64,000 nt of DNA. Source: VXPQ01 sp965232485 (GTDB lineage Bacteria; Bacteroidota; Rhodothermia; Rhodothermales; VXPQ01). Positions within the stretch are counted from its first letter, which is position 1, and each line of letters begins with the position of its first letter. A model generated the notes under the pieces. That model was not told where the DNA came from and did not search any database. It worked only from the letters and a program-made list of their open reading frames with translations. Location of the stretch: assembly GCA_965232485.1 (NCBI GenBank), contig OZ246975.1, positions 930,001 through 994,000 of the forward strand, given 5' to 3'. Of this stretch, positions 1-8,982 are shown piece by piece. Made by a program: the position numbers and the translations under genes.

Positions 1-3000
1 TCCACCAGGAGGGCGACCTGCTGTCCGAGTACATTGTAGACGGTCAGCGTCACCTCGCTTGCTTGCGGCAGAGAATACTCGATGGTCGTCGCCGGATTGA
101 ACGGATTGGGATAGTTCTGATCCAGCTCGAACGTCAGCGGTATCTCCTCGATTTCCGCCCCCGTCACGGGCGCCCCATCCATCTTCATGACGGACAGGTT
201 GTATTCGCCCCGAGAGGGATCTCGATCCGTGCCGCCGCCGTTGTCGCCGCCGTTGTAGTCCTGCGAATGCAGCATTACGTAGTAGGACCCGGCCGCTTCG
301 GCGACGAATTCGATCCTGGAGTGCCAGTCAAACCCGCCATCGTCGTTACTGGCCAGCGTATCGCCGTCAGCCGCCAGTAGCCGCATGAACCCGTCGTAGT
401 CGCGCGGCCACAGGGGACCGTCTACGGGCGATGATTCGGCGACGAGGGTATCCCCCGCGTTGAGATCATACCGGTAGATGTCCACATCGTCGCCCCAGCG
501 CGCGGACAGATGATGCGTAGCGGCGTCCCAGGCGAAATTTTCATTGAACAACATGTAGGTTTCGGCTTCCCCGGGTTTGTTGAACGCCTGCGCGCCCATG
601 GCGTCCGCCTCGGCGACGGTGTTGTTGGGCTCGCCCTTGGCTTTCAAAACGGAGATGTCGCGTCCCTTAAGGACCACCTGGTACTCGCCCGAACCGTCTC
701 CGGTCAGCTCCAGGAAATAGTCGCCCGTCGCATCGGGGATGATGTTCAGTTTGAGGTTGTCGTCTCCATATAGTTCATCGTTGTTGGTATAGCGGTCGTT
801 ATAGCCCCGGGCAACCTCGTTGAGCAGGTTCGTTCCCGTATCGCCTGCCTTAAAGAGCTTGGCCGAGAAGTTACCGGAGTAGCCATCCTCCGGTTTGATG
901 GTGCGCACGTGATAAATCCAGTCGGCCTGCAACGAAAGCTTGAAGATGTCTACCTGGTCGCCAGAGGCGGCGTCGTAGGCGGCGTCGATAAAGCCAGGCG
1001 TCAGCGGATTCGCGTCGGCCTCCGTGAAGGTGTTATTGGGCTCGACCTCTTCAGAGGCTACATCGATATTGAGGAGGTAATCGCCCCGGTTCAAGCTACG
1101 GTCGTCGGCGTTGTCAGGGGTTCGACTGGTGCGTGCCTGCACATACACCACGCCGTCGGCTGTAGCCTTATATGAGACCTTGGAATACCAAGAGCCAGTG
1201 CCCCCGCCCCCATCATCGTCATCGGCGAGTTCCGTGACGCCGGTTTCGTCGAAGATGACAAGTTTGGTGTCGGTGTCCCGATTCCACCGGTCCGGGTTCT
1301 CCCCGACGGGTTTGGCTTCGGCGGTAAGGGTCTGGCCGGCCGTAAGCATCACGCGGAACCAGTCCTCGTCTCCGAAGAAACGGGGATGTTCCGGCTCGGA
1401 AAGCACGTACGCCACGTCTGCGCCAAAGGCCTGGTAGTTCCCCTGGGCGTCGGCTTCCGCTTTCGAGTTGTTCGGCTCGCCTTTATGCAGCAAGGCATAG
1501 TAGTCCGAATTGACCCGCGACGCAACCTTGTAAGCTCCTCCGGCGCCTGATATTTTCAGGTAGTAGGTTTTTGTCTCCGTGGGGATAATGTTGGCGATTT
1601 TGAAATTTTCGCCGCTATAGTTACCCACCCAATCGCTATCGTCAAGCAGGTGTTCGCCGTCTACTTCGTCGAAGAATTCCACCGTGAGGGCCGACCCCGT
1701 TCCGTTATCGAGAGAACGGAAGGAGTAGAGATTGCCCGCTTCGAGGGGCAACTGGTAGAAGTCCACATCCCCGCTGGTTAGCGACGCTTCGTAGATAAAA
1801 TTTTCCCCCAGGGCAATAAGGTTCGCCATCGCGAAGGAGCCGTTGTCTTCTTCTTCTTCAAAGGGATCTCCGCCGGAGAGCGCGTAGAAACCGACGTTAT
1901 CGGACCGCACCTGCACAACGTATTGACCAGACTCCGGCGCCGCAAGATTGATGCTTGCACTGCTTGTCCCAAGGCTGCTTCCGCTCGGGCCGGTTAGCTC
2001 GATCTCCCCGTCGAAATCGTCTACGATTTTCTGGGACCCACTCAAAGTGAGATTGACGTCTGTCCCGGCGTCCACAGTGAAGTGGTAATGATCGATGTCG
2101 CCGGCCGGAAAGATCATGCCATTGGCCGGCGGCGCGCCAGGTCCTACCGGGAGTTGATCCTGTTCCATCGCTTCGGACAGCGTATCGTCAGGCTCATTGA
2201 CATTCAGGGCGCCCCATATCTGGCCTTTATCTACTACCCCGAACTGATAATCGCCGGCGCCGCCGCTAAGCTTGACCAGGTAGGCGCCCGAGTTTTCCGG
2301 TACAAAACCCGTGACCATGCCGTTATTGACCTGGCCCGACGCCAGCAGGTTGCTTGTAAGCATCGTGTTCCCGGCGACGTCAGATTCAAACTCGTGGAAT
2401 ACCTCCATCTGCACCGCAGGGTCGGAGACAAAGAGAGTGTACATCCGTACCTCGTGGAGGAAAACGCGATACCAGTCTTCGTCGCCGGCTCCGGAGAAGG
2501 TTCCGCTGGACAATGTGTCGGCGCGCGCGGCAATGCTGGTCGCCTGGGCAGCGGCGTCGTTGGGTTCAACTTCGGCGGGATCGTCGGCGTTATACTGGTG
2601 CAGGTACACCTGGTACATCAGGCGTCCCGGATCATCGTTGTTGACCGTGCCAAAGGGGTCCGCATCCGGATCGGTTGAGGTTCGCGTGTTCGAGGCCCAG
2701 GCAGAGACCCACAGCCACAGGGGCGTGTCCCCCGTAACTCCCTTGTCAGCCAGCTCTTCGGGCGTCATCACGATCCGGGAGTGAATGTTGTTGGGGCCAT
2801 CCATCTGTTCCCGTCCCCCGTCGTCGTCCTCTTTCAATATCTTGGTGTAGTCCCCGTCGTAGAGTCGGATCCGCGGGTCCGACAAACGAGAACCGCCCGG
2901 CCCAATACTACCGTCGGTATCCCGGTACCACCCTAAATAGGGCAACGTCTCAAGGATCAGAGTGTGGCCCGCCTTGTAGTCGAAAAGGAAGTGATCGACG

Positions 3001-3938
3001 TCTTCGTCTCCCCTGCCCAGAAGTTCGGAATACACGCTATTGGCCTGAATAAAGCCCTCCCCGAAATCCTGGACTTTAAGCGTGTCCGGGTTGAACAGCA
3101 TAAACGTGCGCGCTACCGCATCGGTCGGCAGTCGGGACGTCAAGCCGCTGGTAAGCACATCCGTGTTGGTCTGGTTCGGTTCAAACTTCGAAACCCAGGG
3201 TTCGCGGTCAATGGCGTAGGCGATAAGATGATAGGGACCGGTCTTGTCTTCGTCGCTGAAAACCCAGATGTAAAAATCGCCGGTCAGCATCTTTCCGGTC
3301 GCCGCATCGACCGGCGACACCCAACCGGTCAAGCGGAAATCGTCCGACCCGTTTCGCCCATCGCCGGGATGGCCGGTAATGTCTCCGCTCATCTTCTTAT
3401 CGACGCCGCCCTGGTTGACGACGGCCGTATCGAGATCCGACATGTGGAAGAGGCGCGCACTTACGTCGAGACCGTCCTCCCCATCGTCGAGAAACGAATG
3501 CGTAGAAGCGAAATAGTACATTTTCGTGGTGTCTACCGTGAACCGGTACACATCCACATCGTCCGCAATGAGCGTGCTTCGAATCAACGCGCCAGAGACC
3601 TCGTCCGGATGAAGAACCGACGGCATACCAAGTACGTCGTTAATGTTGTCAGCCGTGTCGAAGAAGTTGTTGGGTTCTGCCTCGTCCCGGGCGACATACC
3701 GATCATTCACACTTTGAAGACGTCGTAAAATTTCGGGGGACAACACCTCGCGAGCTCGAGCCTCCTCCTCGGCCTTTTGCAACAGGACGGGGTCGTCCCC
3801 AAACTTCTGGAGCACCTCTTCGTAGTGTTCTCCATAACGCTCTTCGAGAGCCTGGTCGACGACTTTGAACTGCCCAAATGCCGGGTTGAACGTCAAAATC
3901 CACACCAGGCCAAGCAGGAATGCAGTAGTTTTTTTCAT
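1..3938 (-). CDS. Giant PPC-repeat protein with T9SS C-terminal sorting domain (3' end off window)
   Basis: I translated the minus strand from the ATG at 3938; the frame stays open for about 1312 codons to the left edge, so the stop lies outside. The N-terminus (MKKTTAFLLGLVW...) is a Sec signal peptide ending near residue 23. About eight bacterial pre-peptidase (PPC)-like repeats follow, each opening with an EPNN-type motif, near residues 84, 248, 454, 578, 692, 817, 961 and 1098; the 578 and 692 copies are degenerate. Each holds Asp/Gly-rich beta-sandwich sequence such as DEDWYRV and GDVDFYQL. From about residue 1268 comes LDQNYPNPFNPATTIEYSL, the start of a type A T9SS sorting domain. I see no protease or glycosidase domain in the visible part, so this is probably a surface-attached binding or structural protein. 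Its start is 33 bp after the stop of the PorV-like gene, so it is probably the last gene of that operon. Confidence 0.85.
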   Translation of the reverse strand, partial: MKKTTAFLLGLVWILTFNPAFGQFKVVDQALEERYGEHYEEVLQKFGDDPVLLQKAEEEARAREVLSPEILRRLQSVNDRYVARDEAEPNNFFDTADNINDVLGMPSVLHPDEVSGALIRSTLIADDVDVYRFTVDTTKMYYFASTHSFLDDGEDGLDVSARLFHMSDLDTAVVNQGGVDKKMSGDITGHPGDGRNGSDDFRLTGWVSPVDAATGKMLTGDFYIWVFSDEDKTGPYHLIAYAIDREPWVSKFEPNQTNTDVLTSGLTSRLPTDAVARTFMLFNPDTLKVQDFGEGFIQANSVYSELLGRGDEDVDHFLFDYKAGHTLILETLPYLGWYRDTDGSIGPGGSRLSDPRIRLYDGDYTKILKEDDDGGREQMDGPNNIHSRIVMTPEELADKGVTGDTPLWLWVSAWASNTRTSTDPDADPFGTVNNDDPGRLMYQVYLHQYNADDPAEVEPNDAAAQATSIAARADTLSSGTFSGAGDEDWYRVFLHEVRMYTLFVSDPAVQMEVFHEFESDVAGNTMLTSNLLASGQVNNGMVTGFVPENSGAYLVKLSGGAGDYQFGVVDKGQIWGALNVNEPDDTLSEAMEQDQLPVGPGAPPANGMIFPAGDIDHYHFTVDAGTDVNLTLSGSQKIVDDFDGEIELTGPSGSSLGTSSASINLAAPESGQYVVQVRSDNVGFYALSGGDPFEEEEDNGSFAMANLIALGENFIYEASLTSGDVDFYQLPLEAGNLYSFRSLDNGTGSALTVEFFDEVDGEHLLDDSDWVGNYSGENFKIANIIPTETKTYYLKISGAGGAYKVASRVNSDYYALLHKGEPNNSKAEADAQGNYQAFGADVAYVLSEPEHPRFFGDEDWFRVMLTAGQTLTAEAKPVGENPDRWNRDTDTKLVIFDETGVTELADDDDGGGGTGSWYSKVSYKATADGVVYVQARTSRTPDNADDRSLNRGDYLLNIDVASEEVEPNNTFTEADANPLTPGFIDAAYDAASGDQVDIFKLSLQADWIYHVRTIKPEDGYSGNFSAKLFKAGDTGTNLLNEVARGYNDRYTNNDELYGDDNLKLNIIPDATGDYFLELTGDGSGEYQVVLKGRDISVLKAKGEPNNTVAEADAMGAQAFNKPGEAETYMLFNENFAWDAATHHLSARWGDDVDIYRYDLNAGDTLVAESSPVDGPLWPRDYDGFMRLLAADGDTLASNDDGGFDWHSRIEFVAEAAGSYYVMLHSQDYNGGDNGGGTDRDPSRGEYNLSVMKMDGAPVTGAEIEEIPLTFELDQNYPNPFNPATTIEYSLPQASEVTLTVYNVLGQQVALLV

Positions 3939-3970
3939 GGCGTTGTTGCCTCCGGTTGTATGTTTTCGGT

Positions 3971-5038
3971 TTAAAGGTAGACTCCCAAGGTTACCCGATG
4001 TATTTTCTGCAAAACGCCCCAATCCGAATAGGCATAGTCGAAAGCGAATCGACTTCGGTTCCTTAGCATATAGTGTAACCCGCCCCCGAACGTCAGTCCG
4101 TTCACAGAATCCCGCTCATACAAATTCTGGTACCCCATACGCAAAAAGAGCAGGTTGTTGAATCCGTATTCGACGCCCAGGTTCATGCTTTCCGTCGAGC
4201 CGGTGGGGTGCATCAGATCAACCCCCATAACGACATGGCTCCTGGCGGGCAAGGACGTTTCGTAACTCATGCCGAACCGGAATATCTGCGGGAGCGAGAA
4301 GTTGTCGGTTTCATAGCTGACCGGCACGTTTTCGATGCCCCTGTTCACCATATCCGGATCAATGACGTTGGTAAGATGCCGCCCCTCGATACTCATGTCC
4401 GGTCCGAAATTTGAAATGCTCGAACCCAGGGCCAGCCCTTGCAGCGGGGTCTGGTAATACACGCCGGCGTCCAAAGCGATCTGGTTGGCGCTTTCCGTCC
4501 ATATCCGCTGGTTAATGTATTTTCCGGAAAGGCCGATCGAAAACGAAGGAATCAAGCGGGCCGATACCGAAATATTGACGGCTAAATCCTGCGCGTCGTA
4601 AAACTCGCCGGTGCCTTCCGGAACGTCCACTGTTCGCACGGGCTGCTTCGGCACGGTCAGGGAAGTAAAACTTGCGGCCAGGACAGCGCCAACGCCAATA
4701 AAAGGCAACGGCGCGGCAATCGCAAAAAAGTCGAAATTGGTGTCGGCCAGCCATTCGGCGTGAGTGAACGACAGGGCCAAGCCGTCAAGATAGGCCAGTC
4801 CCGCCGGATTCCAGTAGATCGCCTCCGCCTCCCCGGCCTGCGCAGTGTAGGACCCGCCCATGGCCTCGGCGCGCGCCCCAACGCCAATCTCCAGAAAGGC
4901 AGCCGATATGGTGCCCTTGTTGGATACGTTTTGCACAAACGCGGAATCGCCAGGCTTGCCCGCATCCTGTGCATACCCGGGCGCGCTAATGGCCAACAGG
5001 AGCAGGCAGCTCAGGAAATGGTTTGCGTGTCTGTACAT
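3971..5038 (-). CDS. PorV/PorQ-like outer membrane beta-barrel protein
   Basis: This is a 355-aa protein with a Sec signal (about residues 1-23, ending in GYAQ). It has the family's N-terminal segment (GVGARAEAMGGS, then IYWNPAGLAY) and alternating hydrophobic beta-strands to the C-terminus. The final strand DYAYSDWGVL is matched by DYAY-G-F segments in the paralogues at 42622 and 59153. Known members of the PorV/PorQ family are FadL-like barrels; PorV escorts T9SS cargo to the sortase and attachment complex. It lies 37 bp after a T9SS cargo gene and 33 bp before another, so a cargo-handling role is inferred. A dedicated barrel partner of the neighbouring TBDR is the alternative. Confidence 0.8.
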   Translation of the reverse strand: MYRHANHFLSCLLLLAISAPGYAQDAGKPGDSAFVQNVSNKGTISAAFLEIGVGARAEAMGGSYTAQAGEAEAIYWNPAGLAYLDGLALSFTHAEWLADTNFDFFAIAAPLPFIGVGAVLAASFTSLTVPKQPVRTVDVPEGTGEFYDAQDLAVNISVSARLIPSFSIGLSGKYINQRIWTESANQIALDAGVYYQTPLQGLALGSSISNFGPDMSIEGRHLTNVIDPDMVNRGIENVPVSYETDNFSLPQIFRFGMSYETSLPARSHVVMGVDLMHPTGSTESMNLGVEYGFNNLLFLRMGYQNLYERDSVNGLTFGGGLHYMLRNRSRFAFDYAYSDWGVLQKIHRVTLGVYL

Positions 5039-5075
5039 GGATACCCTCGCGGCGTATGCCGTTTGCTGTGCATCG

Positions 5076-8000
5076 TCACCTTATGATAGAGAATCGTCCG
5101 ATTTTTTCCCCGATCCCGGGCGCCTCCACATGATAGAGGTACACCCCATAGGATACATCCAGGCCATCGTCGGACTGAAGATTCCACATTGCTATGCTTC
5201 TATCCTCGCTGGCCGAGTGCTGGAGGATTTTTACCTGACGTCCGCTTATAGTGAAAATGCGGATGGTGCATTCCTGGGGCAGGTTTCTGAAATCAATGCG
5301 TCGCTCGCCGCGTCCCGGTAACTGAAGATTCCGCCCTTCAAGAGCGTTAACGGCCACGTATGGATCCGGGACGACGTAAATGTCGTCGAGCGTGGCCTCC
5401 GGCAACTCTTCAAGCAGCCTGTTTCCATCTACTTTGAACCGGAGTACGTCGTCGCGGTCGAAGGGCTTGCTGGTTTCCAGCAGCAATACGTCGCCTTCCA
5501 CCGGAATCTCGTTCCGCGCAATCTCGTCGAAGGTCTCCAGATAGACCTCGGGGCTGAACAGGTTCGGCAGGAAAGTCTCCCATCGAGGAAGAGTCAATAA
5601 CGAATCAAGGAGTTCGTTGTACCAGGGGTTAATCTGTTGGAAGAAATCGTCAAGCTCCGTAACGCTCAGCGAAGGCCCGAACGGTCGGCTCTGCATCCCG
5701 CGCACCTTACGCGCGGCGAGCGAGTCATAAAGCGCCTGACCGTCGGTAATCGCCCGCGTCATGAAGGTCCCCGCATTGTCGGACAGACCGAGGGTAAACC
5801 GCCAGGTAGATTGTGTGTAAAACTGATAACCGCCGAGGCTCACCGGCGACACGCGCACATTGACCACATCGCCCGGCGATAAGACGCCCCGCACCGTATC
5901 GGCGGGAATCAACCCTCCGATTTCGGTTATCTGCAAAGGTACCTGTGCCGGAACATTCAGGTTCGTGACGTCCCAAATGGTAAAGTTGGTCGGAATCCGG
6001 TTGCTTGGCGTTAACGAATTGGAGGTGTCGGCGCCAAGCGTCGAAACACGGATTTCGTAGTCCACCGGGACGGCTGTATTCTGCTCCCCCGCATCCACCG
6101 CGGCAACGGCGCTCGGCGTAGCCCTTCTGCCTTGAACCGAGGCGTTCTCCAGCCACCGGATATTGATTGGAGCTGGCGCAAGCGGAGCATCGATGGTAAA
6201 ACGCATTCCATCGTAAATCCTGGCGCGGAGCACGTCGCTATTAAAAAGACCCGCGCCGCGATCTTCGGGAGCGCTGACGGCAAGCGTATCGCCTGTCGTC
6301 GCGTTGCGCAACGCAAAACCCGTCGTCAAACCGTTTTTAAGAAAAACGGGGTCGAGTTCGGCAAAGGAGTTATCGTCGGTGAAGGTGAATTCATAATCAT
6401 ACCCTTTGCTGTTCGCTTCTTCCGGAATCAGAAAATCCACCCTGAGCGATCCTGAAGCGTCCCCTGAGACCCGCTGCACGCCATCGACGAGTTGCGGTTC
6501 GAGATAGCCCAGAGCCGGGCGTTGCGGCACGACGACGGCGCAATTCCTGTCGACGTTCACGGGTCTGTCAAAAGCATCGACTTCTATGATTTTCGAGCTC
6601 TCTGTGGGCGTAATCTCCGCCAGGTTTTCAAACGACGAGAGGCCCCGCTGGAAAAAAGATTGGTGGTACCCGCGATCGACCGACGCCACGCAGTAATAGT
6701 AGGTGCGGCCATTCTCGACCGTTGAATCGACATAGCTGTACTCAAGCCCGCTGTCGACGCCCATGTCGTAACTGATCCCAAAGGCGCCGATGGGAACGGG
6801 ATGCGCTCCGCTCAAGCCGTTGTCGAGGTCGAACTGAACTTTGTCGCCGGTGGGTGTTTGGAGCGGCTCCCACAGGAGAGGGTTGCCAAAAGCGTCGGTG
6901 ATCGTCTTGATGTCGTTGAATTCGGGATCGGTGCTGCGATAGACCTTGTACATTTCGAAGTCGAGCCCGTAGATGGGGTCGCGCGAAGACTCGGCGCTCT
7001 GATCCCACGCCAGCGTGACTTTCTTATCGCCTGGAACGGCGGTCAGGAAGGGCGTGCGGGGCGGTTTGGCGAAGTTATAATCCGAGTCGTAGATGTTTTG
7101 CATGGTCCGCTTGTTGCGTAACATGTCCTGGAAATCATTGCCGCAGAAGAAGGCGATGGAGAAACGTTGCTCCTGCCCGCGCCGGATGGAACTCAAACCG
7201 GCGGAATAAACATAGATGATATCGGCGGTTTCGGTGGGAGTAATGAAGACGCCTGGCTGGATATACTCCTCCCAAAACAGGGGGTCGTCGTCAATATCGC
7301 GATCAAACTCGGCCGGGGTGCGAATGACCATCCCCGTCAGGCCGATCTGATCGATCTCGTCGTTGTCGGTAAATTCAAAATTGGGTTCTCCGGGATCGGG
7401 ACGACCGTTGGCCTCCGTACCGTCGGGGTCGGGGCCGGGATAGTTTTCGTTTTCCGGCCCCAGGCCGTCCGAGCCTGTATCGTCATTGATCGGCTCAATG
7501 GTCAAGCGGCCATCTCCGTTGAGGTCTTCGCCAGAATCGAGGATAAAGTTGTTGTTGACGTCTTCGTTGTCATAGACGCCGTTGCCGTCCACATCTTCCC
7601 ACGGGCGCCAGTCGCCATCGTCGTCGATCCCGTTAGCCCGGCTCTCGTCCACCAGATTATCGCTGTCATTGTCCAGACCGTCGCGAGGCAGTCCAGGGCT
7701 TTCCAGAAATCCAACCCCGCCATAGCCTACCTTGAATCCGTTGACAATCAGATCCTGTTTGTACCACTGATACGTAATGTCGTCGACCGTGTCGAAAAAC
7801 GCCGCGTTATTCGAGGTGCGGCCGGCGATATCGTAATCGACGATCATTGAGATAATGGCCGTCGGAATATCGAATCGACTGACATTCTTGACGTCGAAGG
7901 TCGCAATAAAGATGTCCTCGGCCAACACGCTGGCCCATTGGTACTGACGCGCCTTCACCTCAACGCCCAATCCGCGGCGGCCGCCCTGGGCAAAGCCCCG

Positions 8001-8975
8001 ACGATCCGGTTGACCAGTGGCCGGATCCAGGAACGGGTAATACGGGAAATCGTCGTTGTCGCGATCGTCCACCACATAGTACGACTCCTGGTCGCCGCGC
8101 ACAAAGGCCCCGAAAGCGCCGTTCCAGCGCCCGGAGCGCACGCCGGGTCCGGGATCGCAGGCGGCGCCCTGCTCGAACGTGCAGGCGGCGCGCTGGTCGC
8201 CCACATAGGACCTGGGCGGCCAGAAGGCAGGCCAGGTATTGCGCAAGTTGGACTGTGCGGCGTACTCCACGTCGTTGAATAACTCCAGGTCCAGGACCTT
8301 GTTGTTATTGATATCTTCCCGAGGACCCAACATGCCGTCCCCATCCACGTCCTCGCTTAAGCCGCCGACGTAGTAGAAACCCGTCTCATCAAGCAACCGG
8401 CGGTCGTCCGGGTTGTTGTTCAGACGATTGCGGGTAGCCGGATCGCCGTTCATGTTGTAATATCCCGGCAGGGGCGTGAAGAAAAATTTGTGGCTGCCAG
8501 TGGGGTGCTGGTCGCCCCCGCTTCGGTTGTAACTCTCTGAGATGATTCGGAGGCTATCGCCCTGCTCGCTAACAACCTTCCCCCCGACCACAAAACTCAT
8601 GGTATGCCCGTACTCGACGCCGGAGCCTTTGGGCCAGATGATAAACCGGGGCGTCACGGAGCCGCCCCAGTATCCGGCAGAGATGTTCACATTGTTCACA
8701 TAGGGAACCTGAATGAGATTACCGGTGCCCACTGCTCCGCGCACAAAGTTCCGGAACGACAGCGGCGCAACCGCCCCGCTTCTGGCGGCGGCCCGTTGCG
8801 CTTCTTTTTCTATCTGGGCGATCTGCCGTTCAAGACGGTTGGCTACCTCATACGCCTCCTGCTCGACAGGCGAAGCGGCTTTCGTTTGGGCCCGCAGGTC
8901 GCCGGGTATCGTCCCCGCGACGACACAGCAGGCCAAAAGAGAAGCAACAAGCGATTTGAGAGCCGGCTTGGTCAT
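5076..8975 (-). CDS. Large T9SS-sorted surface protein with Asp-rich calcium-type insert
   Basis: This is a 1299-aa secreted protein with a signal peptide (about 1-30, ending in LRAQ). The middle (about residues 430-530) is an acidic stretch of repeated D-x-[DN]-x-D-G patterns (for example DGLDNDSDNLVDE and DVDGNGVYDNEDVNNN) resembling thrombospondin type-3 or dockerin calcium loops. A fibronectin III-like segment starts near residue 635 (VTLAWDQ, then YKVYRSTD). The C-terminus has the VVPDPYVA segment, then IRIFTISGRQVKILQ and YGVYLYHVEA, typical of a type A T9SS sorting domain. The FnIII, VPxPY and sorting-domain order is shared with the proteins at 43739 and 60329, which also follow a TBDR. 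It starts 7 bp after the TBDR stop, so the genes are co-transcribed. Ligand unknown. Confidence 0.8.
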   Translation of the reverse strand: MTKPALKSLVASLLACCVVAGTIPGDLRAQTKAASPVEQEAYEVANRLERQIAQIEKEAQRAAARSGAVAPLSFRNFVRGAVGTGNLIQVPYVNNVNISAGYWGGSVTPRFIIWPKGSGVEYGHTMSFVVGGKVVSEQGDSLRIISESYNRSGGDQHPTGSHKFFFTPLPGYYNMNGDPATRNRLNNNPDDRRLLDETGFYYVGGLSEDVDGDGMLGPREDINNNKVLDLELFNDVEYAAQSNLRNTWPAFWPPRSYVGDQRAACTFEQGAACDPGPGVRSGRWNGAFGAFVRGDQESYYVVDDRDNDDFPYYPFLDPATGQPDRRGFAQGGRRGLGVEVKARQYQWASVLAEDIFIATFDVKNVSRFDIPTAIISMIVDYDIAGRTSNNAAFFDTVDDITYQWYKQDLIVNGFKVGYGGVGFLESPGLPRDGLDNDSDNLVDESRANGIDDDGDWRPWEDVDGNGVYDNEDVNNNFILDSGEDLNGDGRLTIEPINDDTGSDGLGPENENYPGPDPDGTEANGRPDPGEPNFEFTDNDEIDQIGLTGMVIRTPAEFDRDIDDDPLFWEEYIQPGVFITPTETADIIYVYSAGLSSIRRGQEQRFSIAFFCGNDFQDMLRNKRTMQNIYDSDYNFAKPPRTPFLTAVPGDKKVTLAWDQSAESSRDPIYGLDFEMYKVYRSTDPEFNDIKTITDAFGNPLLWEPLQTPTGDKVQFDLDNGLSGAHPVPIGAFGISYDMGVDSGLEYSYVDSTVENGRTYYYCVASVDRGYHQSFFQRGLSSFENLAEITPTESSKIIEVDAFDRPVNVDRNCAVVVPQRPALGYLEPQLVDGVQRVSGDASGSLRVDFLIPEEANSKGYDYEFTFTDDNSFAELDPVFLKNGLTTGFALRNATTGDTLAVSAPEDRGAGLFNSDVLRARIYDGMRFTIDAPLAPAPINIRWLENASVQGRRATPSAVAAVDAGEQNTAVPVDYEIRVSTLGADTSNSLTPSNRIPTNFTIWDVTNLNVPAQVPLQITEIGGLIPADTVRGVLSPGDVVNVRVSPVSLGGYQFYTQSTWRFTLGLSDNAGTFMTRAITDGQALYDSLAARKVRGMQSRPFGPSLSVTELDDFFQQINPWYNELLDSLLTLPRWETFLPNLFSPEVYLETFDEIARNEIPVEGDVLLLETSKPFDRDDVLRFKVDGNRLLEELPEATLDDIYVVPDPYVAVNALEGRNLQLPGRGERRIDFRNLPQECTIRIFTISGRQVKILQHSASEDRSIAMWNLQSDDGLDVSYGVYLYHVEAPGIGEKIGRFSIIR

Positions 8976-8982
8976 AGTCAGC

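Noticed and set aside
2082..3728. Plus-strand open frames of 157-254 codons near the left end
   Set aside because: They are shadows of the long PPC-repeat gene on the minus strand, which is open throughout but has no stop inside the window.
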